This document shows positions 26,580 to 36,442 of a stretch of DNA of 64,000 nucleotides, piece by piece (within the stretch, counting starts at the first letter, position 1; the number at the start of each line of letters is the position of its first letter). Below the pieces are notes generated by a model that made no database searches, was not told where the DNA came from, and worked only from the letters and a program-made list of their open reading frames with translations. The DNA comes from Thalassotalea eurytherma. Lineage in GTDB: Bacteria; Pseudomonadota; Gammaproteobacteria; Enterobacterales; Alteromonadaceae. The stretch spans positions 186,001 through 250,000 of the forward strand of contig NZ_BSSU01000004.1 in assembly GCF_030161415.1 (NCBI RefSeq). Reading direction: 5' to 3'. A program made the translations under genes and the position numbers.

Positions 26580-27128
26580 ATGGAAGCGATAAACTTTCTT
26601 TTACGCTTTGCTTTTGACGCTATTATTATGGTGTTAATTTTACGTGTGTGGCTACAGCTAGTGCGCGCAGACTTTTATAACCCTCTTAGTCAATTTATCG
26701 TTAAGGTTTCAAACCCGTTAGTCATTCCGGTTCGTCGTATCATTCCTGGCTTTGCTGGTTTAGATGTCGGCACGTTATTGGTCGCGTTTATATTTTCAGC
26801 CTTAAAGTTCATTGTTATCCCATTGATTAACGGTGGACCGTTCGACCCGTTATCGGCTACCTATTTCGGTTTTCTCGCGTTGATAAAACAAACCGGCGTG
26901 TTGCTATTTATGATCATGTTGGTAATGGCTATTATGAGTTGGGTGATCCAAGGTTATAACCCAACTTTAGCTGTTTTTGCTCAGTTGACCGAACCATTTT
27001 TAAAACCAATTCGCCGCATTATTCCATCAATTGGTGGTTTAGATTTATCAGTACTGGCAGCGTTTTTAATCCTAAATGTTATTAATATCTTGCTTTCGGG
27101 CTGGATTCCATATTGGGCGATGCTTTAA
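26580..27128 (+). CDS. yggT: YggT family membrane protein
   Basis: Integral membrane protein of 182 residues built from two YGGT repeats, each ending in the signature NPLVIPVRRIIPGFAGLDVG (about 44-63) and EPFLKPIRRIIPSIGGLDLS (about 140-159). About four to five transmembrane helices. Linked in other bacteria to osmotic tolerance, but no mechanism is known. The 3' end approaches the DUF4426 gene. Confidence 0.94.
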   Translation: MEAINFLLRFAFDAIIMVLILRVWLQLVRADFYNPLSQFIVKVSNPLVIPVRRIIPGFAGLDVGTLLVAFIFSALKFIVIPLINGGPFDPLSATYFGFLALIKQTGVLLFMIMLVMAIMSWVIQGYNPTLAVFAQLTEPFLKPIRRIIPSIGGLDLSVLAAFLILNVINILLSGWIPYWAML

Positions 27129-27145
27129 GCAAAGGGTCATTGAAA

Positions 27146-27586
27146 ATGTTAACTCACTTAATAAAATCATTGTTAGCGCTGTCGGCTGTTTTATTGCTGT
27201 CTGCACCTGTACAAGCTGAGCAAAAGCAAGTAATGGGGGATATCGATGTCCATTACATAGCACTAAACTCAACATTAATACCGGCGAAAGTTGCCACGAA
27301 TTACGGTATTACACGCAGTAAAATTAATGCATTAATTAATATTTCTGTGCTTGATAATACAACCCCAAATAAACCAGCTAAAAGCGTCGGGATATCAGGT
27401 GTTGCAAAAAACTTACTAGGCCACAAAAAAGATCTGGAATTTATTGAAGTTGTTGAAGGCGATGCGATTTATTATCTCGCACAGTTGCGCTTTACCAATG
27501 AAGAGCAATTTACTTTTACGATTACCTTATTAGATCAAGGCAAAGAACACACCTTAACCTTTAAGCAAAAACTTTACGCTGATTAA
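27146..27586 (+). CDS. DUF4426 periplasmic protein
   Basis: Secreted protein of 146 residues of the DUF4426 family, which commonly follows yggT in marine gammaproteobacteria. The signal peptide is LIKSLLALSAVLLLSAPVQAE. The mature domain has DIDVHYIALNSTLIPAKVATNYGI, the family opening, and ends as beta strands (FTFTITLLDQGKEHTLTFKQKLY). The ATG at 27146 is chosen because it opens directly into the signal peptide and has AAAGGG about nine bases upstream; an earlier in-frame ATG at 27113 lies inside yggT. Function unknown. Confidence 0.88.
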   Translation: MLTHLIKSLLALSAVLLLSAPVQAEQKQVMGDIDVHYIALNSTLIPAKVATNYGITRSKINALINISVLDNTTPNKPAKSVGISGVAKNLLGHKKDLEFIEVVEGDAIYYLAQLRFTNEEQFTFTITLLDQGKEHTLTFKQKLYAD

Positions 27587-27589
27587 TCA

Positions 27590-27619
27590 AAAAAGCCACC
27601 TTAATTAAGGTGGCTTTTT
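27590..27619. terminator. Bidirectional terminator
   Basis: Perfect palindrome GCCACCTTAATTAAGGTGGC flanked by A and T runs, 4 bases past the DUF4426 stop and just before the end of the convergent lipoprotein gene. It serves both. Confidence 0.9.
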
Positions 27620-27622
27620 CTT

Positions 27623-27871
27623 TTAGTCTTTGTCTTTCTTTCGAAACAATTCAAAAAACGATACAACCATTGGTCCAAAGTCATCAGCCTCATTTCGCTT
27701 TTGTTTCGCTAAGTTATGCTCTTCTACTGCGACACCTGGCTGACCTATAGATTCATAATAGTCACTGGCTTTATCATGTATCGCTGCTTGCTTTTCTATG
27801 CTTTGCGTTGATGCACAACTACTGACGAATAAAACAAAACCTATTACGGTGAAAATTCTAAATGGTTTCAA
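27623..27871 (-). CDS. Small predicted lipoprotein
   Basis: 82 residues. A type II signal sequence (IFTVIGFVLFVSSC) ends at a plausible lipobox V-S-S-C near residue 19. The mature part is hydrophilic and helical, with DKASDYYESIGQPGVAVEEHNLAKQKRNEADDF, and ends in a basic tail RKKDKD. Function unknown. Single gene convergent with the yggT cluster. Confidence 0.75.
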   Translation of the reverse strand: MKPFRIFTVIGFVLFVSSCASTQSIEKQAAIHDKASDYYESIGQPGVAVEEHNLAKQKRNEADDFGPMVVSFFELFRKKDKD

Positions 27872-28016
27872 GGGAACTCCATTAATCCTTAAATAGTTAT
27901 TGAACCATACACTAACGGCTTAATTAACGCTATTTCAGCGTAAAGCAAATGGCTTTTATGCTAACTTTGCGTCATAATTCGCCGGTAAAATTTTCTTCCC
28001 AAACTAGGTAATACCG

Positions 28017-28616
28017 ATGAAAAAAATCGTTTTAGCAACAGGCAACAAAGGCAAAGTCAAAGAGCTCGGTGAGTTATTGGCAAGCTATCAGATGGAGGTT
28101 TTGCCGCAAAACGAATTTAACGTTGGTGATGTAGCAGAAACCGGTACAACCTTTGTTGAAAATGCCATTATTAAAGCGCGACACGCGGCAAAAATTACCG
28201 GCCTACCTGCCATTGCAGATGATTCAGGTTTAGAAGTTGATGCGTTAGACGGAGCGCCCGGCGTATATTCAGCCCGCTATGCTGGCGAGCATGCTACCGA
28301 TAGCGATAATAACGAAAAATTACTCAAAGCATTGGATGGCGTTGAGCAATCAAAACGTACTGCACGTTTTCATTGTGTGTTGGTATATATGGCGCATGAG
28401 AATGATCCTACCCCAGTTATTTGTCATGGTAGCTGGGAAGGTGAAATACTAACAAGCGCTATGGGTGAGCAAGGCTTTGGCTACGACCCGTTATTTTGGG
28501 TAGCACAAGAACAAAAGTCTTCGGCGCAGTTAGATAGAGATATTAAAAATAGCCTAAGCCATCGTGGTAAAGCGCTTGCTAAGCTAGCGACTCACTTTAG
28601 CCAATTGAAGGGTTAA
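28017..28616 (+). CDS. rdgB: XTP/dITP pyrophosphatase RdgB
   Basis: House-cleaning nucleotidase hydrolysing non-canonical purine triphosphates. Motifs: VLATGNKGKVKELGELL (residues about 5-21), the catalytic block ADDSGLEVDALDGAPGVYSARYAG (about 67-90), GEILTSAMGEQGFGYDPLFWV and a C-terminal SHRGKALAKL. Length 199. It heads rdgB-hemW-tadA, with hemW beginning 4 bases after its stop. Confidence 0.96.
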   Translation: MKKIVLATGNKGKVKELGELLASYQMEVLPQNEFNVGDVAETGTTFVENAIIKARHAAKITGLPAIADDSGLEVDALDGAPGVYSARYAGEHATDSDNNEKLLKALDGVEQSKRTARFHCVLVYMAHENDPTPVICHGSWEGEILTSAMGEQGFGYDPLFWVAQEQKSSAQLDRDIKNSLSHRGKALAKLATHFSQLKG

Positions 28617-28620
28617 GGTT

Positions 28621-29775
28621 TTGCCATTAACTCCTCAGCCGTTATCGCTCTATATCCATATTCCTTGGTGTGTGCAAAAGTGCCCTTATTGTGATTTTAA
28701 TTCTCATGCACTCAAACATGACATTCCTAAACAAGATTATATAAATGCTCTGATTAAAGATTTAGACGACGATATCGCTCGATTTAAGCTACAAAACAGA
28801 CAACTCCACACCATTTTTATTGGCGGTGGCACGCCGAGTTTGTTTTCAGCAAAAGGTATTGGCGAAATATTGTCTCAAGTAAAAGCACGTTTCAATATTG
28901 ACGAAGACCAATTTGAAGTCACTTTAGAGGCAAATCCAGGCACTGTTGAAGCAGACAAATTTGTTGGTTTTGCTAAAGCAGGCGTTACGCGTTTATCTAT
29001 TGGTGTACAAAGCTTTGAGTCCGACAAGCTAATCAAACTCGGCCGAATCCACGACAGCGATCAAGCCAAAAAAGCGGCAAGGCTTGCTAAAACAGCGGGT
29101 ATAAAAAGTTTTAATCTGGATCTGATGCATGGCTTACCAGAGCAAAACCTTGAGCATGCGCTTGATGATTTAAAAACGGCAATCGCATTAGAGCCTGATC
29201 ATATTTCTTGGTATCAACTAACCATAGAGCCAAATACGGCATTTTATTCCAAGCCACCAGAATTACCACAAGACGAAACCCTATGGTCTATCCAAGAACA
29301 AGGTGTTGAATTATTAGAAGCGGCAGGTTACCACCAATACGAGATCTCTGCTTATGCCAAAGACGGTAAAAAATGCCAGCATAACTTAAATTATTGGCGT
29401 TTTGGTGATTATCTAGGTATTGGCTGTGGTGCACACGGAAAGGTAACAGACATAGCCTCTGGAAAACTCATCAGAACGGTAAAAATCAAACATCCTAAAG
29501 GCTACCTAACGCCAGGAAGAGCTGCCCTCGATCAACTCGTAGAAGTAGAGCAAGATGATTTAACCTTTGAGTTCTTAATGAATCAATTAAGATTAAAAGA
29601 AGCCTTTAGCACAACACATTTTTCTCAGTGTACTGGCTTAGATAAAAATGAGTTGGAAATTCAGCTAACACTTGCCAAAACCAAAGGCCTAATGGCCAAC
29701 CAAGATCAGTTATGGCAGGTAACAGAGAAAGGCCATCGTTATTTAAATGAGTTGTTGAGTCAATTTTTGTCATGA
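28621..29775 (+). CDS. hemW: Radical SAM heme chaperone HemW
   Basis: Radical SAM protein of the HemN-like family that delivers heme to membrane proteins; formerly annotated as oxygen-independent coproporphyrinogen oxidase. LSLYIHIPWCVQKCPYCDFNSHAL carries the CxxxCxxC cluster motif and lacks the fourth cysteine of true HemN, which supports HemW. FIGGGTPSLF follows. Length 384. The start is a TTG; GAAGG nine bases upstream supports it and no ATG precedes the conserved segment. Overlaps tadA by four bases. Confidence 0.94.
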   Translation: MPLTPQPLSLYIHIPWCVQKCPYCDFNSHALKHDIPKQDYINALIKDLDDDIARFKLQNRQLHTIFIGGGTPSLFSAKGIGEILSQVKARFNIDEDQFEVTLEANPGTVEADKFVGFAKAGVTRLSIGVQSFESDKLIKLGRIHDSDQAKKAARLAKTAGIKSFNLDLMHGLPEQNLEHALDDLKTAIALEPDHISWYQLTIEPNTAFYSKPPELPQDETLWSIQEQGVELLEAAGYHQYEISAYAKDGKKCQHNLNYWRFGDYLGIGCGAHGKVTDIASGKLIRTVKIKHPKGYLTPGRAALDQLVEVEQDDLTFEFLMNQLRLKEAFSTTHFSQCTGLDKNELEIQLTLAKTKGLMANQDQLWQVTEKGHRYLNELLSQFLS

Positions 29776-30293
29776 ATTCAGCTAACCAACACGTATTTAG
29801 CCTTGACGATCACCTGTTTATGCAGCGAGCCATTGAACTTGCTAAAAAAGCAGAAGCGATAGATGAAATTCCTGTCGGGGCTGTGGTAGTGCATCAGGGA
29901 AAAATTATCGGTGAAGGGTATAACCAATCGATAACCCTCAATGATCCTTCAGCGCATGCTGAAATGCTTGCTATTAGACAAGCAGGTGAGTCACTCAGTA
30001 ACTATCGATTATTAGACTGCACGTTGTACGTCACGTTAGAGCCCTGCCCGATGTGTGCCGGTTTGCTGGTGCATAGTAGAATTAACAAAGTAATTTATGC
30101 GAGCCCTGATTTAAAAACAGGTAGTGCGGGTAGTGTGTTTAATTTGATTGCTCACGAAAAATTAAATCACCAAATTTCACATTGCTCTGGGCTTTATCAA
30201 GAGCAATGTTCAAGTTTGTTATCTAACTTTTTCAAGCGTAGAAGAAAAGAAAAAAAGGCGCTTAAGAAAGCATTAAAGGGTAATGCTACTTAA
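29772..30293 (+). CDS. tadA: tRNA-specific adenosine deaminase TadA
   Basis: Deaminates A34 to inosine in tRNA-Arg(ACG). The zinc motifs are visible: HAEMLAIR (residues about 62-69, with catalytic E) and TLEPCPMCAGLLVHSRI (about 92-108). EIPVGAVVVHQGKIIGEGYN is the N-terminal strand pair. 173 residues with a very lysine-rich tail (KRRRKEKKALKKALKG). Coupled to hemW through ATGA. Its last eight bases are overlapped by a small gene on the other strand. Confidence 0.95.
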   Translation: MNSANQHVFSLDDHLFMQRAIELAKKAEAIDEIPVGAVVVHQGKIIGEGYNQSITLNDPSAHAEMLAIRQAGESLSNYRLLDCTLYVTLEPCPMCAGLLVHSRINKVIYASPDLKTGSAGSVFNLIAHEKLNHQISHCSGLYQEQCSSLLSNFFKRRRKEKKALKKALKGNAT

Positions 30294-30432
30294 ACGGCAC
30301 GGATGCGTCATCTTCAACAGTTAGTTGAAAAAAGACTGCTCGTCTGTCGACTATTTTTTTACGGCGATCATGAACGAGGCGTTTACGTCGAGTTGCTACG
30401 ACTTGTCGATGACTGTTGTTTGATCTTCTCAT
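30286..30432 (-). CDS. Unrecognised arginine-rich 48-residue protein behind a PHO box
   Basis: ATG 30432 has an excellent ribosome site (GGAGG at 30441-30437, four bases upstream) and reads 48 codons to TAG. The product begins MRRSNNSHRQVV, continues TRRKRLVHDRRKKIVDRR (residues 14-31) and ends in an acidic tail EDDASVPFK. It has ten arginines, four lysines and two histidines, with no signal peptide or membrane segment. An 18-base PHO box, a -10 element and a leader hairpin lie directly upstream in correct order. The 3' end overlaps the tadA terminus. Nucleic-acid or ribosome binding is plausible from composition only. I know no family for it. Confidence 0.6.
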   Translation of the reverse strand: MRRSNNSHRQVVATRRKRLVHDRRKKIVDRRAVFFQLTVEDDASVPFK

Positions 30433-30458
30433 TTTGCCTCCATAGTAATGTTAATATT

Positions 30459-30485
30459 AAAAACCTGACCAATTTATCAGGTTTT
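30459..30485. terminator. Hairpin: tadA terminator and leader hairpin of the small gene
   Basis: AAAACCTGA / TCAGGTTTT with an eight-base loop and flanking A and T runs. On the plus strand it is a good intrinsic terminator for rdgB-hemW-tadA. On the minus strand it is almost exactly the first transcribed bases after the PHO-box promoter. Confidence 0.8.
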
Positions 30486-30489
30486 TAAT

Positions 30490-30523
30490 ATTATCGCTAT
30501 GTTTTATGACGGTTTGATGACAA
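30490..30523 (-). promoter_or_regulatory. PhoB-type promoter (PHO box plus -10)
   Basis: On the minus strand TTGTCATCAAACCGTCAT (30523 to 30506) matches the E. coli PHO-box consensus CTGTCATAWAWCTGTCAY at 15 of 18 positions, including both GTCA cores 11 bases apart. Exactly ten bases later comes GATAAT (30495 to 30490), the usual distance for a PhoB-activated promoter that lacks a -35. Transcription would begin near 30483, leaving a leader of about 50 bases. Confidence 0.65.
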
Positions 30524-30536
30524 GGTTTACCTTTTT

Positions 30537-31967
30537 TTAATCAGCGCTCACCTGCGTTGGTGAAGTTAATGCTTGGGTTTTCTGCTTTTCATCAAACCAC
30601 TGTAGCGTATCGTAGTAACGCCTGATGTTTTCAACATAATTAACCGGCTCATCACCTCGAGCGTAACCATATTTAGTTTTTTTGTAGTATTTCTTTTGTT
30701 TCAATAACGGTAAACGAGATTTTACTTCAACCCAGCGATCAGGGTCGCCACCTTGTTGTTGAGTAATGATCCTCGCATCATTGAGATGTCCAAAGCCAAC
30801 ATTATATGAAGCTAGCGCGAACCAAATTTTATCTGGCATTGGAATTCTATCGGGCATCCGGTTAATCAGCTGCAAGATATATTTCGACCCGCCACGGATA
30901 CTTTGCTCAGCGTCTAATCGACTTTTCACCCCCATTTGACGAGCTGTCGGCAGGGTTAGCATCATCATGCCACGCACGCCAGTATAGCTGCGCGCTTTAG
31001 GGTTCCAGTGAGATTCTTGATAACTGATCGCTGCAAGCAAACGCCAATCTATGTTCTCACCATATTTTTCAAATAATGGGCGGTATTTAGGTAATGTTTT
31101 CTCAATAGCTTTGATAAAGGTGCGCGTATCGACGTAATTGAAACTTTCAATATGACCGTAATATTTATCATCTAACGCTAATAATGTACCGTCATGATGA
31201 ACTTCCCCAAAAAACTCAACCAAGCTTGTCAGCAACGAATGATCACCCTGCTTTTTAACAGCCCATGCTAATGGCTCAGGCTTTTTAATGGTGAAGCCTA
31301 TGCTGATTTCAGGATAATAACGGCGATTAATGGCGAGGGTATTACTATCGATGACAGTGTAATCAATATTGTCATCAAGTATTTCCAACAATAGCTCTTG
31401 AGCATCTAATTCACTGTTTTCTTGCCAGCTAAGTTCTGGGTGCTCAACCTGCAATTTCTGTAAGTTTTCGACATGACTAGAAAGTGCTGTTACCACCAAG
31501 TTACCGTCAAGATCTTGAAGTTTTCGGGGGCGCTTTTTCCCCTGCTTAAAAACGAGCTTTTGACTAATATTGTCGTAGCTTGGTGCAAAACTATATTTTT
31601 CTAGTCGTTTGGGTGTAACGGCGAGGCCTGCCGCGAGAAAGTCTACCTCTCCCTTTTCTAGCATCGGGAATAATGCCTCAAGATTATAGCTAGGCACAAT
31701 CTGCAGGTTAACGCCTAAATGGTCGGCATACTTTTTAGCAAGTTCATACTCAAAACCTGCTGGACCTTCTGCGTCGATGTAATAGGTATTAGGACCAAAT
31801 AACGTACCAACGGTAATTGAACCTTTTTCATGAATACGTTCAAGTTGGCTAGTTTGTTTTTCTTGATAACATCCTGAGAGCACAGCAAACAACACGACAA
31901 GACAACATAGTCGCCACAACGCCTGCTTTGTATCAAAAAAACTGTCTTCTAATAACCGAGTAACCAT
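30537..31967 (-). CDS. mltF: Membrane-bound lytic murein transglycosylase F
   Basis: Outer-membrane lipoprotein that cleaves peptidoglycan glycan strands. Signal sequence [16 protein letters not shown] ends in the lipobox LSGC. An ABC-type solute-binding (SBP_bac_3) domain follows (residues about 40-265, starting [33 protein letters not shown]). The C-terminal SLT catalytic domain has [34 protein letters not shown], with the catalytic E in YQESHW, and [13 protein letters not shown] start at ATG 31967, four codons after a TTG. Confidence 0.95.
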   Translation of the reverse strand: MVTRLLEDSFFDTKQALWRLCCLVVLFAVLSGCYQEKQTSQLERIHEKGSITVGTLFGPNTYYIDAEGPAGFEYELAKKYADHLGVNLQIVPSYNLEALFPMLEKGEVDFLAAGLAVTPKRLEKYSFAPSYDNISQKLVFKQGKKRPRKLQDLDGNLVVTALSSHVENLQKLQVEHPELSWQENSELDAQELLLEILDDNIDYTVIDSNTLAINRRYYPEISIGFTIKKPEPLAWAVKKQGDHSLLTSLVEFFGEVHHDGTLLALDDKYYGHIESFNYVDTRTFIKAIEKTLPKYRPLFEKYGENIDWRLLAAISYQESHWNPKARSYTGVRGMMMLTLPTARQMGVKSRLDAEQSIRGGSKYILQLINRMPDRIPMPDKIWFALASYNVGFGHLNDARIITQQQGGDPDRWVEVKSRLPLLKQKKYYKKTKYGYARGDEPVNYVENIRRYYDTLQWFDEKQKTQALTSPTQVSAD

Positions 31968-32356
31968 ACTTATTATCAATAAACCTATAAATAATTTCGG
32001 TTTTTTATAATAATCACCGACTTACCTTAAGTATACCCAAAACCGTGTGATTTTAATTAACAAAATTTTAAACTTTTAAAAACATTGCTAAAACTAACCG
32101 TTATATAGGTGTTCAATGAGATAAGAGCCAACAAAGTTTTCTTGTACAAATATAAGCTAAACACATGTAATTATTGTGAAAATACACCTCACACAAATAA
32201 CTAACCAAACGGTCAACTTAATAAGTATCGAAGCCATTGTTTTATCAGCAAAAAGTAAAGATATTTAATTGCCGTTAGGTTCTATATTTTAGCTAGTCAA
32301 CCATATATAATACGCGCGATTTTTTCCTAATAAATCCAACCTTGGTGACAAAGCAT
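31968..32356. other. Intergenic region between mltF and purL
   Basis: About 390 AT-rich bases between divergent starts. The only clear element is a -10 hexamer TATAAT at 32306-32311, about 50 bases before the purL start and suited to it. I saw no PurR-like palindrome (ACGCAAACG type), no RNA structure I recognise, and no supported small ORF. Confidence 0.5.
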
Positions 32357-35300
32357 ATGGCAATGTTAATAAAAACCCTTCGTGGTGCGCCTGCACTTTC
32401 TGATTTCCGTGTAAAAAAGCTACTTGCGCAGTGTGAAGAATTAAATCTTCCTGTTCGTGGTATTTATGCTGAATTTACACACTTTGCACACTTAAATGAT
32501 GAATTATCAGCTGATGAATCTCAGGTGTTAGCAAAATTATTAACATATGGTCCAACAATTGAAGAACACGAACCTTCAGGCTCACTATTATTAGTAACGC
32601 CTCGCCCAGGTACTATTTCTCCTTGGTCTTCAAAGTCTACTGACATTGCTCATAACTGTGGTTTAAGCAAAGTAGAACGCTTAGAGCGCGGCATCGCATA
32701 CTATGTAGAAGGCGACACGCTTAATGAAAGCCAAGAAAAAGCCTTAAATAATTTAATTCATGATCGCATGATGGAGTCAATTTTCGCTGACTTTAATGAT
32801 GCAAGCGCATTATTTGCCACAGCAGAGCCAGGTGAATTTGGTTCAGTCGATGTAATAAATGGCGGTCGTGAAGCACTTGCTAAAGCAAACGTTGAACTAG
32901 GTTTAGCCTTAGCAGAAGATGAAATTACCTACCTAGCTGACAACTTCGCAAAACTAGGCCGTAACCCACACGACATAGAACTTTACATGTTTGCCCAAGC
33001 AAACTCAGAGCACTGTCGTCATAAAATTTTCAACGCCGACTGGACAATTGACGGTGTTAAGCAAGAAAAATCATTATTTAAAATGATTCGTAACACCCAC
33101 GAAGTGAACCCTGGTTACGTATTATCTGCTTACAAAGATAACGCAGCTGTAATGGTAGGCTCTGAAGGTGGTCGCTTTTATGCAGAACCAGACACATTAG
33201 AGTACGGTTATCATCACGAAGACATTCAAATTTTAATGAAGGTTGAAACCCACAACCACCCTACCGCTATTTCACCTTACCCAGGTGCAGCCACAGGTTC
33301 TGGTGGCGAAATTCGTGATGAAGGCGCAACAGGTGTTGGTTCTAAACCAAAAGCGGGTTTAGTTGGTTTCTCAGTATCAAATTTACGTATTCCTGGTTTT
33401 GAGCAACCTTGGGAAACGGATTTCGGCAAACCTGATCGCATTGTTACCGCATTAGATATTATGCTTGAAGGCCCATTAGGTGGCGCGGCATTTAACAACG
33501 AATTTGGTCGCCCTGCAATCAACGGCTACTTCCGTACATACGAAGAAGAAGTTAACTCTTTTAACGGCGTCGAAGTACGTGGTTACCATAAGCCAATTAT
33601 GCTAGCTGGTGGTTACGGTAACATTCGCGACGAGCACGTTCAAAAAGGTGAAATCAATGTTGGCGCTAATTTAATTGTATTAGGTGGCCCTGCAATGAAC
33701 ATCGGCCTTGGTGGCGGTGCCGCTTCTTCAATGGCTTCAGGCCAGTCTGCTGAAAACCTAGACTTTGCCTCAGTACAACGTGAAAACCCAGAAATGGAGC
33801 GTCGTTGTCAGGAAGTTATCGACCGTTGTTGGCAGCTAGGTGAAGACAACCCAATTTTATTTATTCACGATGTTGGCGCTGGTGGTTTATCAAATGCTTT
33901 CCCTGAGCTTGTCTCTGACGGCGGCCGTGGCGGTAACTTTGAACTACGTAATGTACCGAACGACGAACGCAGCATGGCACCACATGAAATTTGGTGTAAC
34001 GAGTCACAAGAACGCTACGTAATGGCGGTTTCTGACGAACAACTCCCAGTGTTTGAAGCAATTTGTCATCGTGAGCGTGCGCCTTTCGCTGTTGTTGGTA
34101 AAGCAACTGAAGAAGAGCACTTAACGGTAACCGACTCTCATTTTGAAGGCACTGACAAAGACACACCAATTGATTTACCACTAGATGTTCTTTTAGGTAA
34201 AACACCTAAAATTATTAAAGATGTTAAATCTGTAGCGACACAAGGTAATGAATTAGACTTTAGCAATGTAGACGTTAAAGAAGCGGCAGACCGCTTATTA
34301 CGTTTACCAGCCATTGCGGAGAAAACATTCCTTATCACCATTGGTGACCGCTCGGTAACTGGTATGGTTAATCGCGACCAAATGGTTGGCCCTTGGCAAG
34401 TACCTGTAGCTGACTGTGGTGTAACTGCAGCCGCTCTTGATTCTTATCACGGTGAAGCAATGGCAATGGGTGAACGTACACCTGTAGCCTTACTTAACTT
34501 TGGCGCATCAGCACGTTTAGCTGTAGCCGAGTCACTTACTAACATCGCCGGTACAGATATTGGTGATTTAAACCGTATTAAACTTTCTGCAAACTGGATG
34601 TCGCCAGCAGGTCACCCAGGTGAAGACGCAGGTCTTTATGAAGCAGTAAAAGCTGTCGGTGAAGAACTTTGTCCTGCATTAGGTTTAACGATTCCGGTTG
34701 GTAAAGACTCTATGTCGATGAAAACTAAGTGGCAAGATAACGGCGCAGAGAAGTCTGTAACTTCACCAATGTCACTTGTTATTACCTCATTTGGTCGTGT
34801 AGAAGACATTCGTAAAACCGTAACGCCAGAGCTTCGCACCGATAAAGGTGACACTCGTATAGTGGCGATTGATCTATCAAAAGGTAAAAACCGTTTAGGT
34901 GGTTCTTGTTTAGCACAGGTTTACAAACAACTTGGTAAAGAAACGCCAGATGTTGATAATGCTGAAACCTTGAAAGGTTTCTTCAACGCAATGCAAACAC
35001 TTGTCCGTAAAGAAATGCTAGTCGCTTACCATGACCGTTCAGACGGTGGTTTATTTACGACAGTAGCGGAAATGGCGTTCGCTGGTCACACAGGTGTAAC
35101 CGTTGATATCGACAAGCTTGCTGGTAGCGACTTAGAAGTATTATTCTCTGAAGAGCTTGGCGCTGTGATTCAAATAAAAGAATCAGACGTTGATGCAATT
35201 CATGCAATATTTGAAGAGCACGGAATCTTAGATTGTTGTGCTGATGTTGGTCGCTTAAATGACGTTGATATGATCACATTTAAACGTGGTGACAATGTTG

Positions 35301-36283
35301 TGCTTGAAAACTCACGCACATACTTCCGTACCGTGTGGGCTGAAACGACATTGAAGATGCAATCTCTTCGTGACAACTCTGAATGTGCTCAAGAAGAATT
35401 CGACGTTAAATTTGATACTGAAGATCCAGGCTTAAACGCTCACCTTACTTTTGACATTAACGAAGATATTGTTGCTGACCACATTGTTAAAGACGCTGAA
35501 GATTACGCTAACCCGCGTGTTGCAATTTTACGTGAGCAAGGTGTTAACTCACACGTTGAAATGGCGGCAGCATTTGACCGTGCTGGTTTTATCACGATTG
35601 ATGTTCACATGTCAGACATTTTAGAAGGCCGTGCTGATTTAGCAGACTTCCAAGGCTTAGTAGCTTGTGGTGGTTTCTCATACGGGGACGTACTAGGTGC
35701 TGGTGAAGGTTGGGCGAAATCAATTCTATTTAATCCAAAAGCACGTGAAATGTTCAAAACATTCTTCCACCGAGAAGATACCTTCTCTTTGGGTGTATGT
35801 AACGGTTGTCAGATGCTTTCTAACTTAAAAGAAATTATCCCAGGTTCAAAAGCATGGCCACGTTTCGTTCAAAATGAATCAGAACGCTTTGAAGCCCGTT
35901 TCTCATTAGTAGAAATTCAAGAGAGCCCGTCAATCTTCTTCAAAGGTATGGAAGGTTCACGCATGCCAATCGCTGTATCTCACGGTGAAGGTCGCACAGA
36001 ATTCGTTTCTGATGAAGCGATTGATGTTGCCAATAATTCAGGCACGGTTTCTATGCGCTATGTAAACAACTACGGTGACGTGACAGAAACTTACCCTGCT
36101 AACCCGAATGGCTCGCCAGATGGTATTACAGCATTAACAACGACTGACGGTCGTGTAACGATTATGATGCCTCACCCAGAGCGTGTATTTAGAACAGTTG
36201 CTAACTCTTGGCACCCAGACGAGTGGCAAGAAGATTCGCCATGGGTACGCATGTTCCGCAACGCACGTAAGTTTATCGGCTAA
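32357..36283 (+). CDS. purL: Phosphoribosylformylglycinamidine synthase (large single-chain form)
   Basis: Fourth step of purine synthesis: FGAR plus glutamine and ATP gives FGAM. 1308 residues in the single-chain form of gammaproteobacteria. In order: N-terminal PurS-like domain, linker with [18 protein letters not shown], first AIRS domain with [33 protein letters not shown], second AIRS domain, and the C-terminal class I glutaminase with [17 protein letters not shown], the nucleophile motif GVCNGCQML and the HGEGR / PHPERVFR segments. ATG 32357 has GGTGA eight bases upstream; GTG and TTG codons just before it are less likely. Confidence 0.97.
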   Translation: MAMLIKTLRGAPALSDFRVKKLLAQCEELNLPVRGIYAEFTHFAHLNDELSADESQVLAKLLTYGPTIEEHEPSGSLLLVTPRPGTISPWSSKSTDIAHNCGLSKVERLERGIAYYVEGDTLNESQEKALNNLIHDRMMESIFADFNDASALFATAEPGEFGSVDVINGGREALAKANVELGLALAEDEITYLADNFAKLGRNPHDIELYMFAQANSEHCRHKIFNADWTIDGVKQEKSLFKMIRNTHEVNPGYVLSAYKDNAAVMVGSEGGRFYAEPDTLEYGYHHEDIQILMKVETHNHPTAISPYPGAATGSGGEIRDEGATGVGSKPKAGLVGFSVSNLRIPGFEQPWETDFGKPDRIVTALDIMLEGPLGGAAFNNEFGRPAINGYFRTYEEEVNSFNGVEVRGYHKPIMLAGGYGNIRDEHVQKGEINVGANLIVLGGPAMNIGLGGGAASSMASGQSAENLDFASVQRENPEMERRCQEVIDRCWQLGEDNPILFIHDVGAGGLSNAFPELVSDGGRGGNFELRNVPNDERSMAPHEIWCNESQERYVMAVSDEQLPVFEAICHRERAPFAVVGKATEEEHLTVTDSHFEGTDKDTPIDLPLDVLLGKTPKIIKDVKSVATQGNELDFSNVDVKEAADRLLRLPAIAEKTFLITIGDRSVTGMVNRDQMVGPWQVPVADCGVTAAALDSYHGEAMAMGERTPVALLNFGASARLAVAESLTNIAGTDIGDLNRIKLSANWMSPAGHPGEDAGLYEAVKAVGEELCPALGLTIPVGKDSMSMKTKWQDNGAEKSVTSPMSLVITSFGRVEDIRKTVTPELRTDKGDTRIVAIDLSKGKNRLGGSCLAQVYKQLGKETPDVDNAETLKGFFNAMQTLVRKEMLVAYHDRSDGGLFTTVAEMAFAGHTGVTVDIDKLAGSDLEVLFSEELGAVIQIKESDVDAIHAIFEEHGILDCCADVGRLNDVDMITFKRGDNVVLENSRTYFRTVWAETTLKMQSLRDNSECAQEEFDVKFDTEDPGLNAHLTFDINEDIVADHIVKDAEDYANPRVAILREQGVNSHVEMAAAFDRAGFITIDVHMSDILEGRADLADFQGLVACGGFSYGDVLGAGEGWAKSILFNPKAREMFKTFFHREDTFSLGVCNGCQMLSNLKEIIPGSKAWPRFVQNESERFEARFSLVEIQESPSIFFKGMEGSRMPIAVSHGEGRTEFVSDEAIDVANNSGTVSMRYVNNYGDVTETYPANPNGSPDGITALTTTDGRVTIMMPHPERVFRTVANSWHPDEWQEDSPWVRMFRNARKFIG

Positions 36284-36398
36284 ATTCTGTTATCAGAAGC
36301 TGAGATTTCTGCGTTGGTTAAGCTTACATAGGTGCCTATGCATCGCTTAATCGGCCTTGAACTATCAGCTTTGATTTATGAATTACTACGAATGATTA

Positions 36399-36424
36399 AG
36401 CCCGCTTTTTAGCGGGCTTTTGTT
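36399..36424 (+). terminator. Terminator of purL
   Basis: Perfect AAGCCCGC / GCGGGCTT hairpin with a six-base T-rich loop and a short T tail, about 115 bases after the stop. Confidence 0.8.
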
Positions 36425-36442
36425 TACATGATTATTGAGAAT

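Noticed and set aside
30303-30488. Plus-strand 61-codon frame after tadA
   Set aside because: It overlaps the better-supported minus-strand arginine-rich ORF, runs through the terminator hairpin and has no ribosome site.
32220-32341. PurR operator before purL
   Set aside because: No ACGCAAACGTTTGCGT-like palindrome; the GCGCG near 32314 is too short to support it.
33277-34854. Several long frames opposite purL
   Set aside because: They lie wholly inside the purL coding sequence, have repetitive translated composition and no ribosome sites; they are antisense shadows.
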